Shown here piece by piece: positions 7,633-16,872 of a DNA stretch of 64,000 nt. This stretch comes from UBA2199 sp964628035. Its GTDB lineage: Bacteria; Acidobacteriota; Aminicenantia; UBA2199. The stretch's first letter is position 1. Every line of letters starts with the position of its first letter. A model generated the notes under the pieces. That model saw only the letters and a program-made list of their open reading frames with translations. It was not told where the DNA came from and did not search any database. The stretch lies in assembly GCA_964628035.1 (NCBI GenBank), contig CAZVPI010000002.1, positions 62,001 to 126,000 on the forward strand, read 5' to 3'. Both the position numbers and the translations under genes were made by a program.

Positions 7633-8336
7633 TGACGCACAAGTACCTGTTCATCCTGTGCCCGCCCGCTTCAGGCTCCACCCTGCTCTGGCAGCTCATT
7701 CGCAGCTCCCCGCAAGTCGGCGCCCTTCCCGCCGAGGGGCAGACGCTGGTGAAGGACATCCTGTTCACCGAACGGCGCTGGGACCCGGCCCTGCCCGTTC
7801 CCTGGGAGCAGGTCAGGCGGGCGTGGGAAGCGGCCTGGGACATGAGCAAGCCCGTGCTGCTGGAAAAAAGCCCTCCCCACCTGGTGCGGGCAGGGCAGCT
7901 GCAGGAGCATTTCCCCAACAGCCACTTCGTGGTGATGGTCCGCAACCCCTACGCCGCCTGCGAGGGCATCAGGAGGCGCTGGCGGAACGACCTGGATTGG
8001 GCCACCCTCGTGCGCCGCTGGGTCGAACGGGCCGCCTGGCAGCTGGACAACCGCGCCAGCCTGGAGCGGACGCTTTTCTTCACCTATGAGGAGCTTTGCC
8101 ACGATCCGGAATCGATCGCGCGCCGGTTGCTCGGCTTCGTTCCCGAGCTGGAGCGCCTGCAGCCGCAAGGCGAATTTAAGGTGTTCGAGAGGAAGCAGGC
8201 GGTGGAAAACCTGAATCAGCGGCAGATCGCCCGCCTCTCCGCCACCGACATCCGGGAGATCAACGCCGTCCTGGCCGAGCACCGGCCGCTGCTGGCCGAG
8301 TTCGGCTACGAGCTTCTCGAGGAGACGGATGGCTGA
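7632..8336 (+). CDS. Sulfotransferase family protein
   Basis: 234 aa; the ATG at 7632 shares a base with the preceding TGA. The PAPS-binding loop is CPPASGSTLLWQLI at residues 10-23, a variant of the usual PRSGT core. VVMVRNPYAACEGIRRRW near 97 is the 3'-phosphate-binding element. FFTYEELCHDPESIARRLLGF matches the C-terminal helix-turn common to the family. The stop overlaps the next glycosyltransferase start by 8 nt. Confidence 0.8.
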   Translation: MTHKYLFILCPPASGSTLLWQLIRSSPQVGALPAEGQTLVKDILFTERRWDPALPVPWEQVRRAWEAAWDMSKPVLLEKSPPHLVRAGQLQEHFPNSHFVVMVRNPYAACEGIRRRWRNDLDWATLVRRWVERAAWQLDNRASLERTLFFTYEELCHDPESIARRLLGFVPELERLQPQGEFKVFERKQAVENLNQRQIARLSATDIREINAVLAEHRPLLAEFGYELLEETDG

Positions 8337-9354
8337 CAAGCCGCTGACCCCGGGGGTCTCGGTCGTGGTCTGCTGCCACAACAGCGCCGGCGTGATCGGG
8401 GCGACGCTGCGGGCGCTGGCCGGGCAGGACGTGCCGGCCGGCAGCGGCTGCGAGGTCATCCTGGTGGACAATCTGTGCGTGGACGGAACGGTGACCCTGG
8501 CCCGCCAGGCCTGGAAACAGGCCGGGGCGCGGCATCCCCTACGCGTGGTGAGCGAGGAAACGCCCGGGCTGATCCATGCCCGGAAACGGGGGGCCGAGGC
8601 GGCGCGCCACGACCTTCTATGTTTCATCGACGATGACAACCTCGTCGCCGCGGGCGCGCTGGCCGAGCTCCTGGCCCTGTACCACCGCCATCCGCGGGCA
8701 AAGGCCATCGGCGGCCGCATCATGCCGTTGTTCCAAGGGGAGAAGCCCCCCTGGTTCGATCTCGTTCCCGGGACCTTCGCCTGCACGCCGGCAGGGCCGG
8801 CGGCGGACCGGCCCGGTACGCGGCGCACGATGAGCGGCGCCGGACTCTCCTTCCGGACCGCGGAACTGATGTCGCTGTTCCGTTCGCCCCTGCCCTTGTT
8901 CCTCGTCGGCCGCAGGGGCGACGCCCTGTCGCGCGGCGAGGACGCCGAGATCTGCCTGCGGCTGGCCCTGCAGGGCGGCGAACTGCGCTACGAACCTTCC
9001 CTGCAAATCGGCCACTTCCTGAGGCCGGACCGGCTCAACTGGGACTATGTGCTCGTTGCCCGGCATTGGTACGGCCGGGCGAAGGTCGTGCTGCGGATCT
9101 ACGAGGACGGCCTCGACGGCAGGATCCCGCTGGCCTACCCGTCCAGGCTTGCGCAGGTGGAGGAAAAACTGCGGGCGCTGCAGCCTCCTGCCGGGAGCGG
9201 CCGGGAGGGAGCCGGCGACGGGTCGCAGCTCGCCCTGAAGCGGAATTATCTCCTGGGGCAGCGCCAGGGGCTGCTGGAGATGGGCGAGGAGGCCTTCGCG
9301 GCGATGCGCCGGTCCATCATGGACGCGTTCCCGTCCGCCTTCCCCGCGTCCTGA
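8329..9354 (+). CDS. Glycosyltransferase family 2
   Basis: 341-aa GT-A fold enzyme. VSVVVCCHNSAGVIGATLRAL opens the domain at residue 10, VILVDNLCVDGT follows at 43, and FIDDDNLV at 99-106 supplies the metal-binding aspartates. ISGAGLSFR-like and EDAEICLRLALQGGELRYEP segments near 165-225 correspond to the acceptor and catalytic (ED) regions of family 2 enzymes. It is a soluble inverting transferase expected to add one sugar to the growing polymer at the inner face of the membrane. Sugar specificity is not readable. Confidence 0.85.
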   Translation: MADKPLTPGVSVVVCCHNSAGVIGATLRALAGQDVPAGSGCEVILVDNLCVDGTVTLARQAWKQAGARHPLRVVSEETPGLIHARKRGAEAARHDLLCFIDDDNLVAAGALAELLALYHRHPRAKAIGGRIMPLFQGEKPPWFDLVPGTFACTPAGPAADRPGTRRTMSGAGLSFRTAELMSLFRSPLPLFLVGRRGDALSRGEDAEICLRLALQGGELRYEPSLQIGHFLRPDRLNWDYVLVARHWYGRAKVVLRIYEDGLDGRIPLAYPSRLAQVEEKLRALQPPAGSGREGAGDGSQLALKRNYLLGQRQGLLEMGEEAFAAMRRSIMDAFPSAFPAS

Positions 9355-9355
9355 A

Positions 9356-10189
9356 ATGAACGACCATCACCCCGCTCGCCCGCCCCTGCGCCTGGCCCAC
9401 ATCGTGCACCCGGTCGTCGCGCCGGGGAGCGATTTGCTGGCCGCCCAGCCCGTCACCTTCGCCACCATGGACATGGCCCGCACGTTCGCCGTAGGCGCGG
9501 TCGAGGTCGAGCTGTGGGCCGTTCAATACCGCGACGAGGAAAGAATCCCCCTGCCCCCGGCCTTCGCCCGGGCCCCCGACCTGGAGCGCTCGGTGCTGGA
9601 CGTCGCCTCGTTCAAGGTGCGGAGGAAACTAGCCCTGCTGCGCGACATCCTCGACGCCCTGTACGCGGCCAGCGAGTCCGACTACCTGATCTACTCGAAC
9701 GTGGACATCGCGCTGCAGCCCTATTTCTACCTCACGGCCGCCGCCCTCGTTGCCCGCGGGCACGATGCGTTCATCATCAACCGCCGGACCATCCCCGGCC
9801 GCTACCAACGGCTCGAGGAGATCCCGCTGATGTTAGCCGAGGTGGGGGAGGCGCACCCCGGCTGGGACTGCTTCCTCTTCGACCGCCGCCTGTACCCGCG
9901 CTTCCGGCTGGGAAACGCCTGCATCGGCAGCGACTGGATCGGGCGCATGATGATCGCCAACATGGCTTCCCTGGCCAAGCGCTTCCAGGTCTTCAAGCAG
10001 CTGCAGGCCACGTTCCACATCGGCAACGACAAGGCCTGGAGCGCCGCCGCCTTCCGCGACTACGCCGAGCACAACAAGAAGGAGTGCCGCAAGACCCTCG
10101 AGGCCTTCGACCGTCTTTACGGGCCGTTCGACCGCCGCAGCCTGCCCGGCAAGTTCCTGAACCGTTTCTCCGGCGCGGGGGAGACCTGA
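9356..10189 (+). CDS. Unrecognised GT-A-like protein, copy 1 of a three-copy family
   Basis: 277 aa, not matched to a named family by me. It shares with the products at 10221 and 17933 the segments LAHIVHPV (about 13-20), AQPVTFATM (34-42), KLALLRDILDALY, the acidic SNVDIALQPYFYLTA (about 113-127), INRRTIP, DCFLFDRR and ATFHIGNDKAW. The order of beta strands and an Asp-containing NVDI in the middle look like a GT-A nucleotide-sugar site, so a glycosyltransferase role is inferred, not shown. It starts one base after the stop of the GT2 gene and is followed closely by its paralogue. Confidence 0.55.
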   Translation: MNDHHPARPPLRLAHIVHPVVAPGSDLLAAQPVTFATMDMARTFAVGAVEVELWAVQYRDEERIPLPPAFARAPDLERSVLDVASFKVRRKLALLRDILDALYAASESDYLIYSNVDIALQPYFYLTAAALVARGHDAFIINRRTIPGRYQRLEEIPLMLAEVGEAHPGWDCFLFDRRLYPRFRLGNACIGSDWIGRMMIANMASLAKRFQVFKQLQATFHIGNDKAWSAAAFRDYAEHNKKECRKTLEAFDRLYGPFDRRSLPGKFLNRFSGAGET

Positions 10190-10220
10190 TGGCCCCGTTC
10201 CCGCCGTCCCACGCAGAAAG

Positions 10221-11036
10221 ATGATCCGTATCGCCCATATCGTCAATCCCGTTCCGGCCGCCGCCGCATCCGAGCTGGGTGTCGCCCAGCCCGTCACCTT
10301 CGCGACCATGCGCTCCGCCCGCGCCCTGGCGGCGCGCGTGGCCGCGGCCGACGTGGAGCTGCTGGCGGTGCAGCTGAAAGGCGAGAGCGAGGTGAGCCTG
10401 CCGCCGGATTTCGCGCGGCTGGCCCCCCTGAAGCGCTCGGTCGCCGACCTGCGCGAGTTCCGCCGCAGGAGAAACCTGCCGCTGCTGGGCGACATCCTGC
10501 AGCGTCTCTACGACGCCAGCGCCGCCGACACCCTGATCTACACCAACGTCGACATCGCCCTGCAGCCCCATTTTTACTGGGCCGTCGCCCGCCTCACCGC
10601 CGGCGGCCACGAGGCCTTCGCCGTCAACCGCCGGACTCTCCACGGCCATTTCCGGGGCCTCGCCGACCTGCCGCTCATGTATGCCGAGCTGGGCCGGGAG
10701 CACAAGGGCTGGGACTGCTTCGTCTTCCGGCGCAGCCTGGTTCCGCAGCTCCACCTGGGCCGGGTGTGCATTGGCGCCGGCTGGGTCGGACGGGCGCTGC
10801 TGGCCAACCTGGCCTGCCTGGCCCGGAACTTCAAGGTGTTCACCGATCTGCATCTGACCTTCCACATCGGCAACGAGCAGGCGTGGAAAGCCGACGACGT
10901 CTCCGATTACGTCGAGCACAACCGCGGCGAGTGCCGCCGCATCCTCCTGGACCTCGAGGCGCGCTTCGGACCCCTGGACCGCGGCGGCATCCCGGGCCGC
11001 TTTCTCAGTCTGCTGGAGGGAAAGGGGGAAACATGA
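10221..11036 (+). CDS. Unrecognised GT-A-like protein, copy 2 of a three-copy family
   Basis: 271 aa and clearly paralogous to its upstream neighbour. It repeats RIAHIVNPV at residues 3-11, AQPVTFATM near 22, YTNVDIALQPHFYWAV near 95, AVNRRTLHGHF, DCFVFRR, CIGAGWVGRALLANLA and LTFHIGNEQAW. The conserved polar clusters are spread over the full length, so this is one domain rather than a shared tag. Its stop overlaps the start of the next sulfotransferase by 3 nt. A transferase acting on the exported glycan is the likely role by context only. Confidence 0.55.
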   Translation: MIRIAHIVNPVPAAAASELGVAQPVTFATMRSARALAARVAAADVELLAVQLKGESEVSLPPDFARLAPLKRSVADLREFRRRRNLPLLGDILQRLYDASAADTLIYTNVDIALQPHFYWAVARLTAGGHEAFAVNRRTLHGHFRGLADLPLMYAELGREHKGWDCFVFRRSLVPQLHLGRVCIGAGWVGRALLANLACLARNFKVFTDLHLTFHIGNEQAWKADDVSDYVEHNRGECRRILLDLEARFGPLDRGGIPGRFLSLLEGKGET

Positions 11037-11938
11037 GTGCGCAGCGGATGCAGGCGGACCGGTTCTCCCTGCCGCAGGACCCGGTCTTCATCGTCGGCTA
11101 CCCGCGCTCGGGGACGACGCTCCTGCAGAGGCTGCTGGTCGCCCAGCCGGGGTTTTTCTCCCTTCCCGAGACGCATTATTTTTCGGTCATCGAGAAGCGG
11201 GCCGGCCTGCAGGGCGGGGAGGCGCTGCCTCCGGCCGGGCTCGATCCTCTGCTGCGCGCGCTGCGCGACAAGATGGAACTGGATCTCGATGCCGGCGAGG
11301 TCGCTTCCCTATCGCGGTCGGCCGAGCGCGGGGAACTCACGTCCAAGGAGGCCTTCGAGTTCATCGTACGCCGGCACCTGGCGCCGCAGCTGGCGGGCCG
11401 GCCCCCGGACGGCCCTTGGCGCTGGGTGGAGAAAACCCCCACCCACGCCAATTTTCTGCCGCGCATCCTCGGCCTCTACCCGCGGGCGCAGGTGCTGCAC
11501 ATTGTCCGCCACCCGGTGCCGGCCGTCGTTTCGCGGCGAAGGAAATTCCCCTTCAACCGCGAGACACCGCTCGCGCAGCTCGCCTGGGCCTGGAGACGGC
11601 TGGAGGAGAACGTGCGCCGCAGCCGCGAGCAGTTCCCCGGGCGCATGCACAGCCTCCGTTACGAGGACCTGGCGGCCGATGTTCCCGGGCAGATGCACGC
11701 CATCGCCTCCTTCCTGGGGACAACATGGGACGAGAGGAAACTCGAGCTCCGCCCCGAGCCCCACGGGCTGGCCGCCATCGCCCTGCCCGCGGAGGAATGG
11801 AAGCGGCGCGACGCCGCCGGCAAGGTGGCCGACACCAACGACTCCTACCGCGGGACGCTGGCCGACGAGGACATTCAATGCATCGAGGACGTGGCGGGCG
11901 AAGCCATGCGCCGCCACGGTTATGGACATTTTTCCTGA
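11033..11938 (+). CDS. Sulfotransferase family protein
   Basis: 301 aa from the ATG at 11033. It has the best-preserved PAPS motif of the cluster, FIVGYPRSGTTLLQRLL, beginning at residue 19. WVEKTPTHANFLPRI near 125 and VLHIVRHPVPAVVSRRRKF near 155 follow, then SLRYEDLAADVPGQ. This arrangement matches tyrosyl-protein/heparan-type sulfotransferase family domains. The start overlaps the upstream gene stop. Acceptor unknown. Confidence 0.86.
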   Translation: MSAQRMQADRFSLPQDPVFIVGYPRSGTTLLQRLLVAQPGFFSLPETHYFSVIEKRAGLQGGEALPPAGLDPLLRALRDKMELDLDAGEVASLSRSAERGELTSKEAFEFIVRRHLAPQLAGRPPDGPWRWVEKTPTHANFLPRILGLYPRAQVLHIVRHPVPAVVSRRRKFPFNRETPLAQLAWAWRRLEENVRRSREQFPGRMHSLRYEDLAADVPGQMHAIASFLGTTWDERKLELRPEPHGLAAIALPAEEWKRRDAAGKVADTNDSYRGTLADEDIQCIEDVAGEAMRRHGYGHFS

Positions 11939-11956
11939 TCCGCCATGGGAGGCTCC

Positions 11957-13024
11957 ATGAAACGCACTCTGCGTGTTGTCGGCATCAACCTGTTGGTCCT
12001 TCTCGGCCTGCTGCTGATCCTGGAGATCATCTTGCGCGCCGTCGGCAGCCGCCCGCTTTATCGGGCGGACGGGCGCGGCGAGCCCCTCAGCGTCCATCTG
12101 GAGGAGATCTGCCGCAAGATCCGCGAATCGCCGCAGGTCGCCATTCTCCCCAATTTCTTCACCGATAACAGGGGGGTATTCCGGGCCGTCTCTTCGAGCC
12201 GGGCGGGCGCGGCAGGGCCGATCAATGCTTCGGGCTTCCGCGGCCGCGAGTTCGTTTTCGCGGAATCGGACCGTGCCAAGGTTTTCTTCCTCGGCGACTC
12301 CTTCACCTGGGGAGCGTCGGCCCGCCCCCTGGGGGAGTGCTTCGTCGACCGGCTTGAGCGCATGGGGTACTGGACGTATAACGGCGGCATGCCCGGCACC
12401 GATCCCCAGCAGTACGCCCTGCTGGCGGAGATCTACGTGCCCCGGCTCAAGCCCGACGTGGTCGCGGTGTGCCTCTACCTGGGCAACGATTTGAAGAACT
12501 ACGCGCTGCCCCTTCTGCCGCACCGCAATCTGCATTATGTCACCAGCATCGGCTTCCTGCGCGGTTATGACGACCGCGGCCGCTATTTCGTCGACGGCCG
12601 CCAGGCCGTCGACTATTTCCGCAAGTTGAAGTGCGGCTGCACGGAGAACGTGCTGGAGGATTTCCTTTACAAGACCGTGGTCGGCAAGGCCGTCTACGGC
12701 CTGTTTCACCTGCGCAGCCGCATCCGCCCCGATCCGCAGCGGAAATGGGTGGTCGAGTGCCTGAAGCGCATCGAGCGCGTCTGCCGGGACAACGGCTCGC
12801 GCTTCCTCCTCTTCCTGATCCCCCACAAGGATCCCAAACGCAACAAGAGGCTCCTGCGCCTGGTGGGCGCCTTCCCGGGCGTCTCCTACCATTATCCGCC
12901 GGGCCTCGGGCGCGGCGATTACCGCCCCGCCCCCGACAACCATTTCAACAACGAGGGGCACGGCAAGTTCGCCGCTTTCATTCTCGATGTCCTGGAAGCC
13001 GAAGGCTTCCCGCCGCGGCCGTGA
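11957..13024 (+). CDS. Membrane-anchored SGNH/GDSL hydrolase
   Basis: 355 aa from the ATG at 11957, which has GGGAGG seven bases upstream; an in-frame ATG at 11945 would add four residues. One N-terminal membrane helix (about 7-28) anchors an SGNH hydrolase domain. Catalytic blocks are FLGDSFTWG (Ser115), the Gly-Met turn NGGMPGTDP, LYLGND (Asn177) and DNHFNNEGH (Asp327, His335). SGNH enzymes add or remove O-acyl groups. Within a glycan locus this suggests O-acetyl editing on the periplasmic side. It could also be a catalytically related AlgX/AlgJ-like O-acetyltransferase. Confidence 0.72.
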   Translation: MKRTLRVVGINLLVLLGLLLILEIILRAVGSRPLYRADGRGEPLSVHLEEICRKIRESPQVAILPNFFTDNRGVFRAVSSSRAGAAGPINASGFRGREFVFAESDRAKVFFLGDSFTWGASARPLGECFVDRLERMGYWTYNGGMPGTDPQQYALLAEIYVPRLKPDVVAVCLYLGNDLKNYALPLLPHRNLHYVTSIGFLRGYDDRGRYFVDGRQAVDYFRKLKCGCTENVLEDFLYKTVVGKAVYGLFHLRSRIRPDPQRKWVVECLKRIERVCRDNGSRFLLFLIPHKDPKRNKRLLRLVGAFPGVSYHYPPGLGRGDYRPAPDNHFNNEGHGKFAAFILDVLEAEGFPPRP

Positions 13025-13025
13025 G

Positions 13026-13994
13026 ATGACTGCACCGGAAGGGATCCTGGACCGCCTGCTGCTGGTGGGCGGACCGCCGCGCAGCGGCACGACGCTCGCC
13101 GTCCGCGTGCTGAACCTGCACCCGCGCATCTACGCCGCCGTCGACGATCCCGTCCACGAGTGCTGGGCGCTGTACCATTATCCGAGCCGCCAGGGTCTGG
13201 TGGCCGACCTGCGCCTCGGCCCTCTGGAACCGGCCCAGGTCCTCGATCGCCTGCGCCGTCATCTTGTCCGGGACGGCCGGCTCCTGGGGGTGGCCCCTTC
13301 CCCGAAGACCCAGGGCCTGGCGGAGGCGCCGCGGACGACCTCCGTCGACATGACCCTGCGGCTCCATGATCTGCCCCTGGCCGGACGGCCGGCCGGCTCC
13401 TATCTCTGCCTCAAGTCCCCGGAGATCTCCTTTGTCCTGCCGCAGCTGGCCTGTCTCCTGCCCTCGGCGCGCTTCGTCCTGGTCTTCCGCCCGCTCGGCG
13501 AGATCGCCGAGTCGATGTTCCGCAAAAGTCTAACGGTCCGCCGCCAGGCGGTCTTCAACCGCCGCTGGGAGGGGGAGCGGGACGGGCAGGGGCGGCTGCA
13601 GCCGCCGCCGGGGGTGCCGGCCGCATGGAGCGACCTGTGGCGACAGGGGACCGGCTTCCAGCGCTGCCTGCTGAACGCCGCCGCGTATGCCAAGGCCCTG
13701 GCGGCCGGCTGCGCCCTGCTGCCGCAGGAGCGGTTCTTCGCCTACGATCATGCGCGGCTGCGCGCGGGCATGGAGCCCATCGTGAGCGCCCTGGCCTCGT
13801 TCCTCGGCGTGGATGCCACCGGCTTCGCCGGCGCGGCGGGAATGATCCGCGCGGAGGCGCCGCCCCTGCCGGATGAACTCGAAGGCCAGTTCGCGCCGCT
13901 GCGGAAGGAACTGGAGCTGGACGCGCTGCAGGACGAACTGGCCGGGCTGGCTGCGCGGTCGCTGCAGCGCCACGGCGGCGGGCGGCCAGCATGA
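13026..13994 (+). CDS. Sulfotransferase family protein
   Basis: 322 aa from the ATG at 13026, one base after the preceding stop. LLLVGGPPRSGTTLAVRVLNLHP at about 11-33 is the PAPS loop. YLCLKSPEISFVLPQL near 125 and FVLVFRPLGEIAESMFRKS near 151 follow, the latter with the positively charged 3'-phosphate site. C-terminal FFAYDHARLRAGMEPI matches the family pattern. The stop overlaps the next start by 4 nt, so translation is probably coupled. Confidence 0.82.
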   Translation: MTAPEGILDRLLLVGGPPRSGTTLAVRVLNLHPRIYAAVDDPVHECWALYHYPSRQGLVADLRLGPLEPAQVLDRLRRHLVRDGRLLGVAPSPKTQGLAEAPRTTSVDMTLRLHDLPLAGRPAGSYLCLKSPEISFVLPQLACLLPSARFVLVFRPLGEIAESMFRKSLTVRRQAVFNRRWEGERDGQGRLQPPPGVPAAWSDLWRQGTGFQRCLLNAAAYAKALAAGCALLPQERFFAYDHARLRAGMEPIVSALASFLGVDATGFAGAAGMIRAEAPPLPDELEGQFAPLRKELELDALQDELAGLAARSLQRHGGGRPA

Positions 13995-15010
13995 TCGTCT
14001 ATTTCAGCACCGTGCGCCGCAGGCGCCCGATCCGCGAGGGCGGCGAGCTTGTGCAGGTGGACTGGCGGACGAAAAAAGTCCTGCGCGCGGTCCCGCTCTT
14101 TCCCAGCGACCCCGACATCCTCGACGACCCCAATCCGCGCGGCAACAGCCGGGGCGGCAAGGGCCTGCTCGTGCAGGGCGGGGAGGTGCTCGCCGGCACC
14201 TACCACACCCTGCTGGTCTTTGACCGCGGCCTGAACCTGAAGCGGAGCATCGCCAACAACCTGTTCGTCAACATCCACGAAATCTGCGCCGACGGCGAGG
14301 ACCTTTGGGTATCCTCCACGACCATCGACTGCGCCCTGAAGGTGGACCGCCGCGGCCGCACCCTGAAGACCTGGTGGCCGCGCGAAGAACCGGCCCTGCG
14401 CGCCCGCTTCGGCCTGTCGCCCCTGGACATCGACAAGTCGCTGGACCACCGCCTGCGCCATCTTCATGAGGAGCTCAGCCTGAAGGATGGGCATACGCAC
14501 CTGAACGCCGTCTGCCGCGGCAACGGGCGGACCTTCGTCCTGCTCAACCGCCAGGGGGCGCTGGTCCAGATCGAGCCCGAGGTGCGGGTGGCGCTCGCGG
14601 ACGAGCGGCTGCGCAACAGCCATTCGCCGGCCCTGAGCCCCGACGGCCGGCACGTACTGTTCTGCGCCAGCTTCCACAAGGAGATCCTTTTCTACGACTT
14701 GGAGAACGGCGGCCTGAGCCGGCGCATCCCGCTGCGCGATTTTCCCGAGGTGGCCCGGCTCCAGCAGGAGCATCCCGACCAGCCGTTCAACGCCGCCCTC
14801 TTCGTGCGCGGGCTGGAGATCGTCGGCGCCGACCGCCTGCTGGTGGGCGTTTCCCCGGCCGCCGTCCTCGAGATCGACATCGCCGCCGGCCGTCTGCTCG
14901 GCCTGTTCCGCTACAGCGACGATGTCGGGGACGCGATCCACGGCCTGGCCCACGATCCCGATCCCCTCGCCGCGCCCATGGGCGACGGCCGCGAGGCGCC
15001 CGCCCCATGA
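13991..15010 (+). CDS. Beta-propeller protein of unknown function (TIGR03032/DUF4915-like)
   Basis: 339 aa with no signal peptide. Repeated blade-like units (GELVQVDWRTKKVLR, GLLVQGGEVLAGTYHTLLVFDR, DLWVSSTTIDCALKVDRRGR, RNSHSPALSPDGRHVLFCAS, SVSP-like GVSPAAVLEIDIAAGRLLG) fit a six- or seven-bladed propeller. The motif KDGHTHLNAVCR near 165 holds conserved His residues. Related proteins of this type occur in bacterial glycan clusters next to sulfotransferases and glycosyltransferases. Their biochemical role is not established as far as I know. It is flanked by two sulfotransferases with overlapping ends on both sides. Confidence 0.55.
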   Translation: MIVYFSTVRRRRPIREGGELVQVDWRTKKVLRAVPLFPSDPDILDDPNPRGNSRGGKGLLVQGGEVLAGTYHTLLVFDRGLNLKRSIANNLFVNIHEICADGEDLWVSSTTIDCALKVDRRGRTLKTWWPREEPALRARFGLSPLDIDKSLDHRLRHLHEELSLKDGHTHLNAVCRGNGRTFVLLNRQGALVQIEPEVRVALADERLRNSHSPALSPDGRHVLFCASFHKEILFYDLENGGLSRRIPLRDFPEVARLQQEHPDQPFNAALFVRGLEIVGADRLLVGVSPAAVLEIDIAAGRLLGLFRYSDDVGDAIHGLAHDPDPLAAPMGDGREAPAP

Positions 15011-15720
15011 AACCCTACGACCCGCGCCAGCCGCTTTTCTCCCTGCACGTGCCCAAGTGCGCCGGACAGAGTTTTTGCCGGCTGCTGATCGCCTGGTTCG
15101 GCGCCGGCTTTCAAACGCACTACTTTCAGCGTCGCCTCGCCCCGCCGCCGCGGCTGGATCTCGGCCCGGGCGCGTGCCTGCACGGTCATTTCAACAAAAA
15201 GAAGGGGATCGGAGCGGACCAATATTATCCGGATGCCGCGCAGTACATCACGGTCCTGCGCGATCCGCTGGAGATCCACCTGTCCAATTATTTTTTTTGG
15301 AAGCGCAAGTCGCGGCGGCTGCAGATCGACTCGGGCCAACTGGCCGAGGGCAGCGAGCACGACTACCGCAGCATAGACGATTTTTTCACAAAGCGGCCCC
15401 GCTCCCATCTCATGAACTTCCTGCCGGCGGCGCTGAGCCAGGACAATTTCCGTGAGTTTTTCGAGGAGCACTTCGTGTGGGTGGGACTCGTGGAGAACCT
15501 GGAAGAGACGATCCCGGTTCTGGCGGAGCGGCTGGGCTTCGCGGCCATCCCCCTGGAGCGGCTGAACGCTTCCGCGCGCGACGAGGAGCCGTCCCCCGGG
15601 GTGATCGAAGCCTTCCGCCGCGACAATCCGCTGGAGTTCGAGATCGTGCGCCACGTGCGCGAGCAATGGCTGGAGCAGGGCGTCGGCCTCCCGCCCGGGG
15701 CAGGGGGGAGCCATGGGTAG
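15007..15720 (+). CDS. Sulfotransferase family protein (HS2ST/Sulfotransfer_2 type)
   Basis: 237 aa. The PAPS loop has the HVPKCAGQSF form (residues 14-23), as in heparan-2-O and carbohydrate sulfotransferases of the Sulfotransfer_2 group, unlike the PRSGT form of its neighbours. TVLRDPLEIHLSNYFFWKRK at about 80-99 is the 3'-phosphate element. HGHFNKKKG near 58 is a positively charged stretch that may meet an anionic acceptor. It overlaps both flanking genes by a few bases. Confidence 0.8.
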   Translation: MKPYDPRQPLFSLHVPKCAGQSFCRLLIAWFGAGFQTHYFQRRLAPPPRLDLGPGACLHGHFNKKKGIGADQYYPDAAQYITVLRDPLEIHLSNYFFWKRKSRRLQIDSGQLAEGSEHDYRSIDDFFTKRPRSHLMNFLPAALSQDNFREFFEEHFVWVGLVENLEETIPVLAERLGFAAIPLERLNASARDEEPSPGVIEAFRRDNPLEFEIVRHVREQWLEQGVGLPPGAGGSHG

Positions 15721-16846
15721 CCTCGGGCAGGCCGTGTATTTCAGCCGCTTCATCCCCAGCACGGATCTCGGCGGCGGCAGCCGGCGCCTGATGCAGCTCT
15801 GGGAACTCCTGCAGCCTCATGGGTGCGACCTGTGGACAAGCGGCCGCCTCGACCATGTCGACGGTCTCTCCCGGAGACGGCTGGCCGGCCCCGCGGCGGA
15901 TGACAGCGGCATCGAATCGGGTTGGAGCGCTGCCAGGCGGCCGGCCGTGGGCCGGCTGCGCGAAGTCGCCCGCAGCTGGGCCCGGGAAGCGGCGGCGCGG
16001 CCGGGCCTGGGGCTGGCGCTTTTGGAAGATCCCGTCTATTTCCTGCCCCTGCTGGAGGAACTGGAACGCCGCTCGGTGCCGGTGGCGGCGGTGTGCCACA
16101 ACCTGGAGACCCTGGCTCCCCGCCAGGTGGAGGGGGCATCGGCCGTGAAGATGCTTGGATTGGAGCTTGACGCGCTGCGCCGCTGCCGCTTGGCCGTGAC
16201 CATTTCCCGCGAGGAGACCTGGCTGCTGACCAACCTCGGCGTCTCCTGCCACTATTTTCCATACTATCCGCCGGAACGGGTCCTGGCCCGGCTGCAGGCC
16301 GTGCGCCGCAGGCGGGAAGCGGGCGGGGAACGGAGGGGGATCCTGCTGCTGGCCAATGCCAAAAATCCCCAGACGGGCGAGGGCATGGAGCGGTTGATCG
16401 GCCATTGGCGGGAGCGGAAGCTGCACGAGCCGTTCGGGCCCCTGCTGGTGGCCGGGTTCCACTCCGAGCGCCTCTTTCCCGATCGCGGCGCCCTGGAGGA
16501 GGACGGCGGCGTGCGCCTGCTGGGGACCGTGGAACAGGGAGCCTTGGACGACCTTCTCTCGCGCGTCGCCGCCGCCCTCTGCTACCAGGAGTCGGGGAGC
16601 GGGGCCCTGACGCGCATCTGCGAGCTTCTGCTGGCCGGGGTGCCGGTGCTGGCCAGCCCCCACGCCGCGCGCTCCTACCACGGCCGGCCGGGACTCATCG
16701 AGTTCGCCGGGCTCGACGGCCTGGAAGGAGCCCTCTGTGAGTTGCGGCAGCGGCCGCCCGAGGCGGCGCCGCCCGCGCCGCCCGCGGCCGCGCCCCTGCT
16801 GGAGCGCCTCGAAGGCCTCGCCGCGGGGCCGGATCGCCGTCCCTGA
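15713..16846 (+). CDS. GT-B fold glycosyltransferase-like protein (group 1 type)
   Basis: 377 aa. The N-terminal half has STDLGGGSRRLMQLWELL, where the glycine-rich loop of GT-B enzymes is expected. The C-terminal half has LLLANAKNPQTGEGM, RLLGTVEQGALDDLLSR and QESGSGALTRICELLLAGVPVLAS, corresponding to the nucleotide-sugar-binding E-x7-E region of family 4 enzymes. The C-terminal tail is Ala/Pro-rich. It overlaps the upstream sulfotransferase by 8 nt. Donor unknown. Confidence 0.68.
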   Translation: MGSLGQAVYFSRFIPSTDLGGGSRRLMQLWELLQPHGCDLWTSGRLDHVDGLSRRRLAGPAADDSGIESGWSAARRPAVGRLREVARSWAREAAARPGLGLALLEDPVYFLPLLEELERRSVPVAAVCHNLETLAPRQVEGASAVKMLGLELDALRRCRLAVTISREETWLLTNLGVSCHYFPYYPPERVLARLQAVRRRREAGGERRGILLLANAKNPQTGEGMERLIGHWRERKLHEPFGPLLVAGFHSERLFPDRGALEEDGGVRLLGTVEQGALDDLLSRVAAALCYQESGSGALTRICELLLAGVPVLASPHAARSYHGRPGLIEFAGLDGLEGALCELRQRPPEAAPPAPPAAAPLLERLEGLAAGPDRRP

Positions 16847-16872
16847 AGTTGACCACCAAGGAGAGCACCACC

